A stretch of 55,719 nt of DNA. It comes from an uncultured Gammaproteobacteria bacterium (GTDB lineage Bacteria > Pseudomonadota > Gammaproteobacteria > UBA4575). The stretch covers positions 1-55,719 of the forward strand of contig CAJQLY010000048.1 in assembly GCA_905479295.1 (NCBI GenBank), in the 5' to 3' direction. How positions within the stretch are numbered: the first letter of the stretch is position 1; each line of letters opens with the position of its first letter. Positions 40,662 to 52,755 of this stretch are shown here, piece by piece. Position numbers and translations under genes: made by a program. The notes under the pieces are model-generated. The model did not search any database. It was not told the origin of the DNA and saw nothing but the letters and a program-made list of their open reading frames with translations.

Positions 40662-40685
40662 AGCAGGGTTTTAACAATACCCTGC

Positions 40686-40686
<1 letters not shown>
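40662..40686 (-). other. Hairpin just after gyrB
   Basis: A perfect 8-bp stem AGCAGGGT/ACCCTGCT with a 9-base loop begins at the gyrB stop codon. No T-tract follows on the minus strand, so it is probably not an efficient intrinsic terminator, but it may protect or fold the gyrB mRNA end. Confidence 0.5.
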
Positions 40687-43094
<2,408 letters not shown>

Positions 43095-43115
43095 TCAGCT
43101 GCTCCTAAAGCATTA

Positions 43116-44186
43116 TTATAGCACTGCTTTAACCTGTTGATGTTCCACGTGGAACCAATTAACGGCATCTAAACTAGGGTATTTAACAGATTCTGCACTA
43201 ACCGTAGTGATTAAGGTCTGACTATCTAGTTCTTGTAACATCGACAAGATTCGTTCACAGCGAAGCGTATCTAACTCAGCAGGCAGTTCATCCACTAAAT
43301 ACAATGTTGTGCGTTCTTGCGTCTCATATAAATACAATGACTGCGCTAATCGCATAGCGACAGCTAATATCTTTTGTTGCCCACGAGAGCTACTTTTAGA
43401 AAATTTACGGCCTTGCCAGTAAATCTGTAGCTCTGCGCGATGTGGCCCAACACCGCTAAAATTAGGTAGTGGTTGTTGCTGTAACTCTAGCTGTAATTGC
43501 TCTGCTAAAGGTTTACCCTCCTTCCACCCCCCTTGGTACTGTAGATCGATCTCAGCACCCAAGGCTAATTCATCACAGATATAATTCACTAACGGGGTTA
43601 ATTCCTCACAATAATGACGTCGGTAGGCATCGATACGCTCGCCGCTCTCTGCCATCGGTCTATTCCAAGGACTCGCATCCATCTGTTCTTTCAAACATAA
43701 ATTTCGTTGCGCTAAGGCTTTGCTATAGATCTGCAGGTGTCTTCGGTACTCAGGTTCCACATGGAACATACCCCAATCTAAGAACTTACGGCGTTCTACA
43801 GGACCACCCATGACTAATTGGAAAGATTCTGGATGAATCGCTAACACAGGTAGTCGCTGCGCTAGCTCAGACCAACGCTTTACCACTTGGCCGTTACACT
43901 TAATCTGTGTGTCTTTTGAATCGCGTAGTACGCCTAGGCGATCGGCACTACCATCATCCTGTTGCAATTGAGCGGTAACCATGACCTTTTGCTGGTCATG
44001 CTGCACCATATCGCTGAATTGTGCACCACGAAAACTTTTACCACGACTGAGGAAATCGATTGCTTCTAAAATACTGGTTTTACCCGCCCCGTTTTGACCG
44101 TAAAAAACCGATATTCCAGGTTCCAGATCAAGTGTCAGGTCGTTAAAGCATCGCAGGTTTTGGAGTGTTATCTGACTAAGATGCAT
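43116..44186 (-). CDS. recF: DNA replication and repair protein RecF
   Basis: RecF is an SMC-like ATPase that helps load RecA at gaps. It has Walker A FYGQNGAGKTSILEAIDFLS (residues ~29-48), the signature region FSKSSSRGQQKILAVAMRLAQS and Walker B LYLVDELPAELD. The 356-residue length is normal. It starts seven bases after dnaN. Its C-terminal coding region holds a perfect parS-like palindrome (NWFHVE codons), and a second near match lies within the gene. Confidence 0.97.
   Translation of the reverse strand: MHLSQITLQNLRCFNDLTLDLEPGISVFYGQNGAGKTSILEAIDFLSRGKSFRGAQFSDMVQHDQQKVMVTAQLQQDDGSADRLGVLRDSKDTQIKCNGQVVKRWSELAQRLPVLAIHPESFQLVMGGPVERRKFLDWGMFHVEPEYRRHLQIYSKALAQRNLCLKEQMDASPWNRPMAESGERIDAYRRHYCEELTPLVNYICDELALGAEIDLQYQGGWKEGKPLAEQLQLELQQQPLPNFSGVGPHRAELQIYWQGRKFSKSSSRGQQKILAVAMRLAQSLYLYETQERTTLYLVDELPAELDTLRCERILSMLQELDSQTLITTVSAESVKYPSLDAVNWFHVEHQQVKAVL
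43141..43156. promoter_or_regulatory. parS site (ParB centromere), perfect palindrome, inside recF
   Basis: TGTTCCACGTGGAACC contains the 14-bp perfect palindrome GTTCCACGTGGAAC, the sequence known as the chromosomal parS in Pseudomonas. It lies within recF about 2.3 kb from the candidate origin, and a parA-parB pair is encoded about 10 kb away. ParB would nucleate here and spread. Confidence 0.9.
43753..43768. promoter_or_regulatory. Second parS-like site inside recF (one mismatch)
   Basis: GGTTCCACATGGAACA equals the reverse complement of the 43141 site except for one central base (A for G). It is 612 bases from the first site, also in coding sequence. Binding strength relative to the perfect site cannot be judged. 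Confidence 0.7.
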
Positions 44187-44193
44187 GTCTTAA

Positions 44194-45288
44194 CTAAAGA
44201 CGCATCGGCATAACAACAAACTGGGCTTGATCCGTAGTCGGTGTTTGAATCAATAGAGAGTTATTTGAATCCTGTAAGTAAAAGTGCACATCATTGGTAT
44301 TCAATATATTAAGTACATCCAATAGATAACTAACATTGAAACCAATCTCGATTTCAGGACCGTTATATTCGATTTCAATCTCATCCTGAGCTTCTTCTTG
44401 CTCTGGGTTATGCGCTTGAATTATTAAAGTGTTATTAGAAAAACTCAGTCGAATACCCCGATATTTTTCATTACTTAAGATCGATGCACGCATTAAAGAG
44501 GCCTTCGCTACTTCCCGGTCTACTACTGCAATGTATTGGTGATTCTGTGGGACCACGCGCTGATAATCTGGAAACTTGCCGTCAATTAGCTTGGTTACGA
44601 AGCGAATGTCGCCGATCTTGGCTAATAAGTGATTCCCAGAAAGTGCAATGTTAATGCTGTCATTATGCGCATTTAAAATACGCATTAACTCACCTACTGC
44701 TTTCCGTGGAACAATTACCTGTCGCTCATTCCCTTCACTGGCAAGCTCAACTGAAGATAAGGCTAAACGGTGTCCATCTGTTGCAACGGATCGTAAGGTT
44801 GCAGCTTGAGTCTCAAATAAGAGACCGTTCAAATAGTAACGAACATCCTGCTGTGCCATTGCAAAGGAGGTCTGTTCCATTAATCGCAACAAATCTTCCT
44901 TCGCAACTAATACTGAATCTTCAATCTCTAAGGCGTCAACTAATGGAAAATCATTTGCGGGTAAGGTGGCCAAAGAAAAACGACTTTTACCTGCCCTTAC
45001 TTCTGCTTTTTCACCAACACTAGAGAATTTAATCTCATTGCTTTCACTTAATGACTTACAGATATCTAAAAACTTTCTACCAGGAACAGTAATATCGTCC
45101 CCTTCGACCGCTACAGCCAAAGTAGCAGATAGTTCTAATTCTAGATCTGTCGCAGTGATAACTAAATTCCCATCGACATTGCGTAACAGTAAATTCGATA
45201 GAATAGGCATCGTCTGACGACGTTCAACAGCTCCAATAATCAGCTGTATCGGCTTAAGTAATTCTTCTCTGGAAGTCGAAAATTTCAT
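44194..45288 (-). CDS. dnaN: DNA polymerase III beta sliding clamp
   Basis: DnaN forms the ring-shaped clamp that tethers polymerase to DNA. The 364-residue sequence starts MKFSTSREELLKPIQLIIGAV, has the three-domain repeat, MPILSNLLLRN, VATDGHRLALSSVEL (domain II) and ends FVVMPMRL, part of the peptide-binding pocket. The spacing from dnaA is 205 bases rather than the close coupling of some relatives, because that gap is the likely origin. Confidence 0.98.
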   Translation of the reverse strand: MKFSTSREELLKPIQLIIGAVERRQTMPILSNLLLRNVDGNLVITATDLELELSATLAVAVEGDDITVPGRKFLDICKSLSESNEIKFSSVGEKAEVRAGKSRFSLATLPANDFPLVDALEIEDSVLVAKEDLLRLMEQTSFAMAQQDVRYYLNGLLFETQAATLRSVATDGHRLALSSVELASEGNERQVIVPRKAVGELMRILNAHNDSINIALSGNHLLAKIGDIRFVTKLIDGKFPDYQRVVPQNHQYIAVVDREVAKASLMRASILSNEKYRGIRLSFSNNTLIIQAHNPEQEEAQDEIEIEYNGPEIEIGFNVSYLLDVLNILNTNDVHFYLQDSNNSLLIQTPTTDQAQFVVMPMRL

Positions 45289-45341
45289 ATCTATAGTTAT
45301 AGAGTATTAGTATTGTTATTATTATTAAGCTACCACTATTT

Positions 45342-45350
45342 TGTGGATAA
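45342..45350 (-). promoter_or_regulatory. DnaA box, perfect consensus
   Basis: TGTGGATAA, the reverse complement of TTATCCACA, next to the most AT-rich stretch of the candidate origin. Confidence 0.85.
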
Positions 45351-45483
45351 CTAAATAATTCCGTTTAAAATCAATTATTTAACCGTTATTTTGCTGTGTA
45401 TATCAGGGTATAGTCTCAGCACAAATCAAGATAAGTCGGTGTAACTAAAAGCGAATATAAGGCTTACCCACTTCATCCCCAGT

Positions 45484-45492
45484 TTATCCACA
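45484..45492 (+). promoter_or_regulatory. DnaA box, perfect consensus
   Basis: TTATCCACA, immediately beside the dnaA stop codon and facing the other perfect box 133 bases away. Confidence 0.85.
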
Positions 45493-45493
45493 G

Positions 45494-46837
45494 CTAGCTG
45501 CTAAGTATACGTAATAGATTAACGTAATCGTCGTTTATTTTCGCATCCCCATCACGTAACTCAACAATCTTTTTACAGGCATGAAGAACGGTCGTGTGAT
45601 CACGTCCACCAAAGGCATCTCCAATCTCTGGCAGACTGTGACTAGTTAATTCTTTTGATAAGGCCATCGCCAGCTGTCGGGGGCGTGTAATTGAGCGACT
45701 GCGTCGGGCCGATAATAAATCTGCTATGCGGATTTTGTAGTATTCCGCTACCGTCTTTTGAATATTTTCTATAGTGACTAGTTTTTCCTGCAGACTGATA
45801 AGGTCATGTAATGCTTCTCGTGCAAATTCTATTGAAATTGCCTTCCCGGTAAATTGAGAGTTGGCGATGAGTCGACGTAAGGCACCTTCTAATTCACGGA
45901 TATTTGAACGAATCTTCTTTGCGACGAAGAATGCGACATCGCTGGGTAATTCTATGCCAGCAGCTTCTGCCTTACTTTGCATAATGGCTACACGAGTCTC
46001 TAATTCAGGTGGTTCAATGGCTTGGGTTAAACCCCAACCAAAACGAGACTTTAGCCGCTCCTCCAGTCCTTCAACCTCTTTAGGGTAGCGGTCACAGGTA
46101 ATAATAATTTGTCGCTGATCTTCTAGTAGGGCGTTAAAAGTATGAAAAAATTCTTCCTGTGAACGTTCTTTGCCCGCAAAAAATTGAATATCATCGATTA
46201 ATAAAGCGTCAACAGAACGGTAATGGCGTTTAAAATTATCGATTGCATTGTGTTGTAGTGCCTTAACCATATCCTGCACAAAGCGCTCTGAATGGAGATA
46301 AACTACGTGTGCGTTAGGTTTATGCTTAAGGATTTGATTACCAACCGCGTGCATTAAATGCGTTTTTCCAAGGCCGACACCGCCATAGATGAGCAAAGGG
46401 TTGTATGCAGTACCAGAATTATCTGCCACCTGCATGGCAGCGGCCTTAGCTAATTGATTGGATTTACCCTCAACAAAGCTATCAAACGTTGATGTTGAAT
46501 TAAGATTGCTGGAAAAAACCTGGCTAGTGGTTGGGCTGACGCTGATAGTTGGTGTTGCGACAATGGCGGCAGATGGCGCGTTAGTACTGGTAGAGGTACC
46601 AACGTTAATTAGTAACTGTTTACGACCAGCGGCGGTTGAATGTAGCTCTAAAACTTCCTGAATACGTGGGAAATAATGGTCTTTGACTCGATCCAGCACA
46701 AAACGATTGGGCGCAAATAGCTCTATTTGCTGCTCATCCTCCACTACTTGAAGTGGCCGAATCCAGGTATTTAATAGCTGCTCTGTAAGGTCTAGTTCTA
46801 AGGCCTGTAGGCATTTTGGCCAAACGATGTTCGTCAT
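45494..46837 (-). CDS. dnaA: Chromosomal replication initiator DnaA
   Basis: DnaA binds 9-mer boxes and melts oriC. The N-terminal domain I (~1-85, [20 protein letters not shown]) is followed by a short variable linker rich in Ser/Thr/Ala/Val (~90-115). The AAA+ domain has Walker [17 protein letters not shown] and Walker [14 protein letters not shown], and the DNA-binding domain IV has the signature [16 protein letters not shown]. The length is 447 residues. It is transcribed away from rpmH and toward the candidate origin. Confidence 0.98.
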   Translation of the reverse strand: MTNIVWPKCLQALELDLTEQLLNTWIRPLQVVEDEQQIELFAPNRFVLDRVKDHYFPRIQEVLELHSTAAGRKQLLINVGTSTSTNAPSAAIVATPTISVSPTTSQVFSSNLNSTSTFDSFVEGKSNQLAKAAAMQVADNSGTAYNPLLIYGGVGLGKTHLMHAVGNQILKHKPNAHVVYLHSERFVQDMVKALQHNAIDNFKRHYRSVDALLIDDIQFFAGKERSQEEFFHTFNALLEDQRQIIITCDRYPKEVEGLEERLKSRFGWGLTQAIEPPELETRVAIMQSKAEAAGIELPSDVAFFVAKKIRSNIRELEGALRRLIANSQFTGKAISIEFAREALHDLISLQEKLVTIENIQKTVAEYYKIRIADLLSARRSRSITRPRQLAMALSKELTSHSLPEIGDAFGGRDHTTVLHACKKIVELRDGDAKINDDYVNLLRILSS

Positions 46838-46914
46838 AGGTTAGGGCGTCGTGTTCACAATGCGTAGTGTTCGTTTTATTCGGTAATATTACAACATCTT
46901 TCACGCATTAAAGA

Positions 46915-46943
46915 TTGACAAAATCGGGTAGTAGAATTAAGGT
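46915..46943 (+). promoter_or_regulatory. Possible rpmH-rnpA promoter
   Basis: A perfect TTGACA (46915-46920) lies in the 153-base dnaA-rpmH gap; 17 bases on is TAAGGT, a poor -10. A better-looking TAGAAT is only 11 bases away, too close. The -35 is convincing, the -10 is not. Confidence 0.35.
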
Positions 46944-46990
46944 TTGCGGCCCTTTTGCGGGCTAATGATTAAGTTACCGGACATATTCAG

Positions 46991-47125
46991 ATGAAACAGA
47001 CCTTTAATCCAAGTAATTTGCGTCGCGCACGTACCCATGGTTTTCGTGCACGCATGAAGACTCGTGGTGGTCGCGCAGTGATTCGCGCACGTCGTGCCAA
47101 GGGTAGAGCTCGTCTCTGTCCATAG
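46991..47125 (+). CDS. rpmH: 50S ribosomal protein L34
   Basis: A 44-residue, highly basic protein: [20 protein letters not shown], then [20 protein letters not shown] and RLCP. This is the complete L34 sequence; it is divergent from dnaA with rnpA starting three bases after its stop, the near-universal arrangement. The usual family ending is RLSA/RLTV-like, so the Cys is a small variation. It is a structural component of the large ribosomal subunit. Confidence 0.98.
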   Translation: MKQTFNPSNLRRARTHGFRARMKTRGGRAVIRARRAKGRARLCP

Positions 47126-47128
47126 CCA

Positions 47129-47506
47129 TTGCTAGACAAAAATCGTTCTTTAGGCTTTCCCCGCCGTCTTCGTCTTAACGAATCGAGCGATTATCAGCGA
47201 GTATTTGCTGATCCTATTAAGCGTGCAGATTCCCTCTACACGCTATTAGCGACACCTAATAAGCTTGGCCATCCACGACTTGGCGTTATCGTCAGCAAGA
47301 AGAATGTCGCGAAAGCCAGTCAACGCAGTCGTATTAAACGTCAGGTTCGTGAAAGCTTTCGCTTACATCAACATGATTTGCCAGCCATCGATATTGCCGT
47401 AATATGCAAACGCAGTTGTGGTGCTACACTCAATCCTCAGCTCAGCAGCAGTTTGAAAAAGCTTTGGGACAAACTTAGCCAGCATGCTAGAAAAAGTAGC
47501 CATTAA
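47129..47506 (+). CDS. rnpA: Ribonuclease P protein component
   Basis: RnpA binds RNase P RNA and aids pre-tRNA 5' processing. It shows [30 protein letters not shown] and [15 protein letters not shown] (residues ~64-78). The conserved RNR element reads RSR here. The start is TTG at 47129 (GCC between it and the rpmH stop); no better ATG exists before the conserved region. The length is 125 residues. It overlaps yidD by 23 bases. Confidence 0.95.
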   Translation: MLDKNRSLGFPRRLRLNESSDYQRVFADPIKRADSLYTLLATPNKLGHPRLGVIVSKKNVAKASQRSRIKRQVRESFRLHQHDLPAIDIAVICKRSCGATLNPQLSSSLKKLWDKLSQHARKSSH

Positions 47507-47717
47507 AATTATTCGTGGATATCAATTAGCAATTAGTCCTCTATTGGGGCCTAGTTGTCGTTTTTCCCCTACCTGTTCTGAATATGCGATCGACGCAATG
47601 CGGCAACATGGCTTCATAAAGGGTATAGTCCTGACCGTAATAAGACTCTCAAAATGTCATCCATTTCATGCGGGTGGTTTTGACCCAGTTCCAGACAATA
47701 AGACAAAGCAGAAATAA
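47484..47717 (+). CDS. yidD: Membrane protein insertion efficiency factor YidD
   Basis: The 77-residue YidD has an N-terminal amphipathic helix ([19 protein letters not shown]) and the family motif [20 protein letters not shown], followed by [14 protein letters not shown]. It helps YidC-dependent membrane insertion on the inner-membrane face. The start overlaps rnpA and the stop overlaps the yidC ATG (TAATG), giving a tightly coupled rnpA-yidD-yidC order. Confidence 0.96.
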   Translation: MLEKVAIKIIRGYQLAISPLLGPSCRFSPTCSEYAIDAMRQHGFIKGIVLTVIRLSKCHPFHAGGFDPVPDNKTKQK

Positions 47718-49402
47718 TGGAAAATCAACGCTTCTTACTCTATACCGCTCTCGCCTTAGTGCTCTATTTAATTTGGACCAGCTGGCAGCAAGAAAATGAG
47801 ATAACACAATCCCCTGGTGTAACTGAAACAGCACAAATGAATAACCCAGTCGCTGGGCAGTCTGAGCTGTACCAAAACTTTGGGGTTCCAGCACCTATAG
47901 AGCAAGGCCAATCAGAGGCCTATGTGCCAGCTAAGTCGATAGCAAAATCAGTCGCTGCTACACCACGTGTAATAGTGCAGACAGATGTTTACCAGATGGA
48001 AATTGATCTGCGCGGTGCTGATATTCACCACTTAGAGCTATTGGACTATCCGGTTAGTCTGGATCAAGACAGTCAGCCTATGATTTTGTTAGATGACCGT
48101 AAAAAGACTTATATTCCGCAATCATTTTTCGTTCATGCAAAACGTGTAAATAATGATGTTTCAAAATTAGCACCAAGCCCAATGGCTGTTTTTCAGGCAG
48201 GTAAACTAAAGTATGAGATGGCAGATGGCGTAGATGAACTGGTCATTCCATTTACTTGGCGTAGTGAAAACGATGTTGTCGTAACAAAGAACTATCGTTT
48301 TACTCGCGGCAGTTATTTGATCAACGTGGATTACACCATTGAGAACCAAGGTAATAGTGTGTGGTCAGCGGTACAGTATCGCCAAATTCGTCATAGCTAT
48401 GCGAGCCAAGACATGGGCTTTTTTAAGCTGCCAACCTACACTGGTGCTGCCTACTTTGATGACAAATATCAAAAGCTATCTTTTGACGATATGCAGGAAG
48501 AGACTTTAGGTAAAACAGTCAATGGTGGCTGGATTGCTATGCTGCAACATTACTTCTTTAGCGCTTGGTTGGCGGAAGATTTAGAGAGCAATGTGGTTTA
48601 CTCACAGGTTGCGAAAAAAGAAGTGGGGACTGATTTTATTATTGGTGCACGCTCTGAGTTCATCCAAGTTGCCCCAGGGCAAGACCGCGAAATAAAAAAT
48701 CGACTTTATGTTGGCCCTAAGCTACAAAAAGTGATTGAAGATATTCATCCTGGCTTAGAACTAACTACCGATTACGGCATGTTCACGCCAATTTCTAAAC
48801 CTCTGTTCTGGCTTCTAGATTTTATTAACAATCTGGTTCATAACTGGGGTCTTTCAATTATTCTGGTTACGCTTTTAATTAAGATTTTGTTTTATCGTTT
48901 ATCGGCGACTAGTTATAAGTCAATGGCAAAGATGCGCAAAGTACAGCCTCGCTTCCAGGCATTACGTGAGCGTTATGCCGACGATAAGCAGAAGATGAAC
49001 CAAGCAGTAATGGAGTTGTATAAGAACGAGAAGATCAACCCACTCGGTGGTTGTTTGCCGATCTTGATTCAAATGCCAGTTTTCTTATCGTTATATTGGG
49101 TATTGATTGAGAGTGTTGAATTGCGCCAAGCGCCATTTATGTTTTGGATCCAAGATTTATCGATCAAAGATCCAACATATATCCTGCCGTTGTTAATGGG
49201 TGTGTCGATGTTTATCCAGTTCAAGCTGAACCCTAAGCCACCTGATCCAATGCAAGAAAAGATCTTTATGATCATGCCGGTATTTATGACCGTCTTTATG
49301 GCGACATTCCCGGCCGGATTAGTACTCTACTGGTTTGTTAACAACCTGCTCTCAATTTCACAGCAGTGGATGATTACACGTCAGTATGAGAAAGCATCAT
49401 AA
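47717..49402 (+). CDS. yidC: Membrane protein insertase YidC
   Basis: A 561-residue Gram-negative YidC with an N-terminal helix (RFLLYTALALVLYLIWTSW), a large periplasmic P1 beta-domain (~55-345), and a C-terminal five-helix insertase core. Core features are WGLSIILVTLLIKILFY, SYKSMAKMRKVQPRFQALRE, NPLGGCLPILIQMPVFLSLY and FPAGLVLYWFVNNLLSISQQ. It inserts inner-membrane proteins alone or with SecYEG. It overlaps yidD by one base and precedes mnmE. Confidence 0.97.
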   Translation: MENQRFLLYTALALVLYLIWTSWQQENEITQSPGVTETAQMNNPVAGQSELYQNFGVPAPIEQGQSEAYVPAKSIAKSVAATPRVIVQTDVYQMEIDLRGADIHHLELLDYPVSLDQDSQPMILLDDRKKTYIPQSFFVHAKRVNNDVSKLAPSPMAVFQAGKLKYEMADGVDELVIPFTWRSENDVVVTKNYRFTRGSYLINVDYTIENQGNSVWSAVQYRQIRHSYASQDMGFFKLPTYTGAAYFDDKYQKLSFDDMQEETLGKTVNGGWIAMLQHYFFSAWLAEDLESNVVYSQVAKKEVGTDFIIGARSEFIQVAPGQDREIKNRLYVGPKLQKVIEDIHPGLELTTDYGMFTPISKPLFWLLDFINNLVHNWGLSIILVTLLIKILFYRLSATSYKSMAKMRKVQPRFQALRERYADDKQKMNQAVMELYKNEKINPLGGCLPILIQMPVFLSLYWVLIESVELRQAPFMFWIQDLSIKDPTYILPLLMGVSMFIQFKLNPKPPDPMQEKIFMIMPVFMTVFMATFPAGLVLYWFVNNLLSISQQWMITRQYEKAS

Positions 49403-49429
49403 GCAGCCGTTAAGCTTACGGACACAACC

Positions 49430-50770
49430 GTGTTAAGTAGCGAAACTATAGCCGCCGTTGCCACAGCCAGTGGTAGCGGCGGTGTTGCTATTGTCCGACT
49501 CTCTGGACCGGATGCAGCGACCATTGCGGCACAGATCTGTGCCCGTGAAAAATTAACCCCACGTCATGCACACTATGTGCAGTTCTATAAAATTGATCCT
49601 CAGACTGAAGTAACGACCGGCCTTGTTATTGATATGGGCTTGGCGTTGTACTTTAAGGCGCCAAGTTCTTTTACTGGCGAAGATGTAGTCGAACTACATG
49701 CCCATGGTAATGCCATCGTCTGTGAACAAATTATTGCGAGTGCCTGTGTCTTGGGTGCACGTCGTGCGCGTGCTGGTGAATTCAGTGAACGTGCATTTCT
49801 TAATGGCAAACTACAACTCAACCAACTCGAAGCGATTGCTGATCTGATCAGTAGCAACTCAGAGCAGGCTGCGCGTTCGGCAGCACTCTCGATGCAAGGG
49901 GTGTTTTCTGATGAGGTGAATGCCTTACTGCAAAAATTAATTTATGTGCGTACTTTATTAGAGGCCGCTTTAGATTTCTCTGATGAAGATATTGAGTTTG
50001 CAGATCACGACCGTATTGAAAAAGAACTACGCTATACCTTAGAGCGACTTGCTGAGATTTATAAAGTAGCGGCCGAAGGTGCACGCATGCAGCGTGGTGT
50101 CACCGTAGTATTAAGTGGTGCACCCAACGTTGGTAAGTCTTCTCTACTCAACGCACTCTGTGCTGAACAACGTGCCATTGTGACACCGATTGCAGGTACT
50201 ACACGCGATCTGATTTCGGTAGACCTCAACATCAATGGCGTGCCAGTGACCTTAGTCGATACCGCTGGGATTCGTAGTGATGCGGGTGAGATTGAACGTG
50301 AAGGCATTGCCAGGGCTGAGACCGCATGCGCGCAGGCCGACCTAATTTTACAGGTGCTCGATAACAACCCAACAGATATAGATCAGTTGTCAGATTCAGA
50401 TGGCATTGTCGTTGTGAACAAGGCCGACCTATTAAGTGAACAGGCCTCACGTCTAGCCGGAGTGGTCTATGTTTCAGCCACCGAACGTACCGGTTTAGAT
50501 CAACTACGTTCGGCGATCGCCAAACGCTTAGACATCAGCAGTGATGATCAGCAAACCCCGTTTGCTGCTAGACAACGACACCTAGATGCGCTGCAACAGG
50601 CGCAGACCGCAATCGAGCGAGCGATGGCACAGCTGGCCCAAGCTGAGTTACCCGAGCTTATCGCTGAAGAGCTACGCTTGGCACAACAGAGCCTGGGTGA
50701 GATTACCGGTGAATTTACCCCCGATGATCTGCTCGATTACATCTTCCGTGAATTTTGTATCGGCAAGTAA
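49430..50770 (+). CDS. mnmE: tRNA modification GTPase MnmE
   Basis: MnmE (TrmE) with MnmG installs the 5-carboxymethylaminomethyl group on U34 of certain tRNAs. The folate-binding N-terminal domain (TIAAVATASGSGGVAIVRLSG) precedes a GTPase domain. That domain has G1 GAPNVGKSSLLNAL, G2 GTTRD, G3 DTAG and G4 NKAD, and the protein ends with the catalytic FCIGK. The start is GTG at 49430, and the length 446 residues. mnmG lies 73 bases downstream. Confidence 0.97.
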   Translation: MLSSETIAAVATASGSGGVAIVRLSGPDAATIAAQICAREKLTPRHAHYVQFYKIDPQTEVTTGLVIDMGLALYFKAPSSFTGEDVVELHAHGNAIVCEQIIASACVLGARRARAGEFSERAFLNGKLQLNQLEAIADLISSNSEQAARSAALSMQGVFSDEVNALLQKLIYVRTLLEAALDFSDEDIEFADHDRIEKELRYTLERLAEIYKVAAEGARMQRGVTVVLSGAPNVGKSSLLNALCAEQRAIVTPIAGTTRDLISVDLNINGVPVTLVDTAGIRSDAGEIEREGIARAETACAQADLILQVLDNNPTDIDQLSDSDGIVVVNKADLLSEQASRLAGVVYVSATERTGLDQLRSAIAKRLDISSDDQQTPFAARQRHLDALQQAQTAIERAMAQLAQAELPELIAEELRLAQQSLGEITGEFTPDDLLDYIFREFCIGK

Positions 50771-50843
50771 GGTCTTTAGAATCAATTTTTAGGTTTCCGC
50801 CGCATCATGCGATATATTGCAAGCCATCTAGAGCAGGATTAGA

Positions 50844-52736
50844 GTGCGCGCCATGCAACAGCAATTTGACGTCATAGTGGTCGGTGGTGGCCATGCCGGA
50901 ACTGAAGCAGCCTTAGCGGCGGCTCGTACCGGTGCGCGCACCCTATTACTGACACAAAATATTGAGACCATCGGCCAGATGAGCTGTAACCCAGCGATTG
51001 GTGGTATCGGCAAAAGTCATTTGGTACGTGAGATCGATGCCATGGGTGGTGCTATGGCCTTGGCCGCTGATGAAGCTGGCATTCAGTTTCGCGTGCTTAA
51101 CCGTCGCAAAGGCCCAGCGGTACGTGCAACACGCGCGCAAACCGATCGCAGCCTGTATCGACAGGCGATTCGTCGGATAGTTGAAAACCAAGAAAACTTG
51201 AGTCTGTTCCAACAGGAAGTTGAAGACCTGATTGTTGAGCAGGGCCGTGTCTGTGGTGTGCGTACTCGGATGGATCTAAGTTTTAGGGCTTCGGCCGTGA
51301 TCCTCACGGTGGGTACCTTTTTGGCCGGTCGTATTCATGTCGGTGCCGAAAACTATTCTGCTGGTCGTGCTGGTGACGCACCGTCTAATCCTTTAGCCGA
51401 GCGTTTACGTGAATTACCGTTTGAGGTGGATCGGCTAAAGACGGGTACGCCACCGCGGATCGATGGTAAGACGATCGATTATCAGCGGTTACAAGCGCAG
51501 CCTGGTGACCAGCCCCTACCCGTGTTCTCTTTTATGGGTAGCGTTAGTGATCATCCGCGGCAGGTGAATTGTCATATCACCTACACTAATAATCAGACAC
51601 ATGATTTTATTCGAGCCTCTCTACATCAGTCGCCGATGTACTCTGGTGCTATTAAAGGTATCGGGCCACGCTATTGTCCTTCGATTGAAGATAAGGTCAC
51701 ACGCTTTGCCGACCGGGAGCGCCACCAGGTCTTTTTAGAGCCAGAAGGTTTAGGCAGCCATGAGGTGTATCCAAATGGTATCTCCACCAGCCTGCCCTAT
51801 GCCGCCCAGCTACAGATGGTGCATTCGATTGAAGGCCTGGAAAACTGCCATATCACACGACCGGGCTATGCCATCGAGTACGATTACTTTGCACCTACCG
51901 GCCTGTATGCCAGCCTAGAAACTAAATCATTGCCTGGTCTTTATTTTGCTGGGCAAATTAATGGCACGACCGGATATGAAGAAGCGGCGGCCCAGGGTCT
52001 AATGGCTGGGTTGAATGCAGCCCGTGGGTCGCGTGGTGAAGCGCCTTTAGTATTGCGCCGTGATCAAGCCTACATAGGCGTTATGATTGATGACTTGGTG
52101 ACGCAGGGCACGAGTGAACCGTATCGAATGTTTACCAGCCGTGCTGAATACCGCCTACAGCTGCGTGAAGATAATGCCGATTTACGATTGACTGAGTTGG
52201 CGCGTGAGCATGCTCTGGTGGAAGATGCGCGCTGGCAGCGTTTTTGCTGGAAGCATGAAGCCTTGGCGCAGGAACAAAGGCGTTTAGAAACAACCTTTAT
52301 TCAAGCGGGTCAGTACAGTGATGAGCAGTGCATCGCGTTATTTGGCAGCGTGCTGGAACGAGAATATAGCGTGGCGTCATTACTCAAGCGACCGGCAACG
52401 GCATATAACGATTTACGTGTTCTCAGCGAATTGGCCCCTTTTCAAGAGGATGCCGAGCTGGTCGAGCAAATTGATATACAGGCGAAATACTCAGGCTATC
52501 TCAATCGACAGCAGGCTGAAATTGATAAATCGATACGCCTGGCCGAAATGAGTATTCCAGAAGGCTTTGATTACCAGCAAGTGCTTGGCTTTTCAAATGA
52601 GGTAAAGCAGAAACTAAGCGAACTAAAGCCACAAACGGTGAGTCAGGCTGCGCGTATCCCGGGTGTCACACCGGCCGCTGTTTCCCTGCTCTTAGTACAT
52701 TTGAAAGCCCGTAGCGCATTGCGCAATACTGCCTGA
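50844..52736 (+). CDS. mnmG: tRNA uridine-5-carboxymethylaminomethyl synthesis enzyme MnmG
   Basis: MnmG (GidA) is the FAD partner of MnmE. The Rossmann FAD motif [20 protein letters not shown] is at the N-terminus. [51 protein letters not shown] and the C-terminal helical tail [17 protein letters not shown] also match. The GTG at 50844 has an AGGA five bases before it; the ATG at 50853 (MQQQFDVIV) is an alternative. The length is 630 residues, as usual. Confidence 0.97.
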   Translation: MRAMQQQFDVIVVGGGHAGTEAALAAARTGARTLLLTQNIETIGQMSCNPAIGGIGKSHLVREIDAMGGAMALAADEAGIQFRVLNRRKGPAVRATRAQTDRSLYRQAIRRIVENQENLSLFQQEVEDLIVEQGRVCGVRTRMDLSFRASAVILTVGTFLAGRIHVGAENYSAGRAGDAPSNPLAERLRELPFEVDRLKTGTPPRIDGKTIDYQRLQAQPGDQPLPVFSFMGSVSDHPRQVNCHITYTNNQTHDFIRASLHQSPMYSGAIKGIGPRYCPSIEDKVTRFADRERHQVFLEPEGLGSHEVYPNGISTSLPYAAQLQMVHSIEGLENCHITRPGYAIEYDYFAPTGLYASLETKSLPGLYFAGQINGTTGYEEAAAQGLMAGLNAARGSRGEAPLVLRRDQAYIGVMIDDLVTQGTSEPYRMFTSRAEYRLQLREDNADLRLTELAREHALVEDARWQRFCWKHEALAQEQRRLETTFIQAGQYSDEQCIALFGSVLEREYSVASLLKRPATAYNDLRVLSELAPFQEDAELVEQIDIQAKYSGYLNRQQAEIDKSIRLAEMSIPEGFDYQQVLGFSNEVKQKLSELKPQTVSQAARIPGVTPAAVSLLLVHLKARSALRNTA

Positions 52737-52755
52737 TTGGTTGGACCATAAGCGT

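Larger units (their letters stand above)
45289..45493. other. Candidate oriC between dnaA and dnaN
   Basis: A 205-base non-coding, AT-rich gap (the first 60 bases from 45301 contain only 13 G/C). It has perfect DnaA boxes at 45342-45350 (TGTGGATAA, minus sense) and 45484-45492 (TTATCCACA, plus sense). It also has 7/9 matches at 45395-45403 and 45464-45472. The AT-rich left part could be the unwinding element. The region also carries the dnaN promoter, not identified. Gene orientation diverges nearby at dnaA/rpmH, supporting an origin here. Confidence 0.65.

Noticed and set aside
44698-44713. Third parS-like site in dnaN
   Set aside because: The right half GTGGAACA is good but the left half is poor (about 12/16 overall), so the palindrome is broken.
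46915-46937. TTGACA with TAGAAT as an rpmH promoter
   Set aside because: The spacer is only 11 bases, too short for sigma70; only the 17-base pairing with TAAGGT is kept as a weak possibility.
46838-46990. dnaA-rpmH gap as the replication origin
   Set aside because: It has no good DnaA box; the best 9-mers match at about 6/9. The dnaA-dnaN gap has two perfect boxes.
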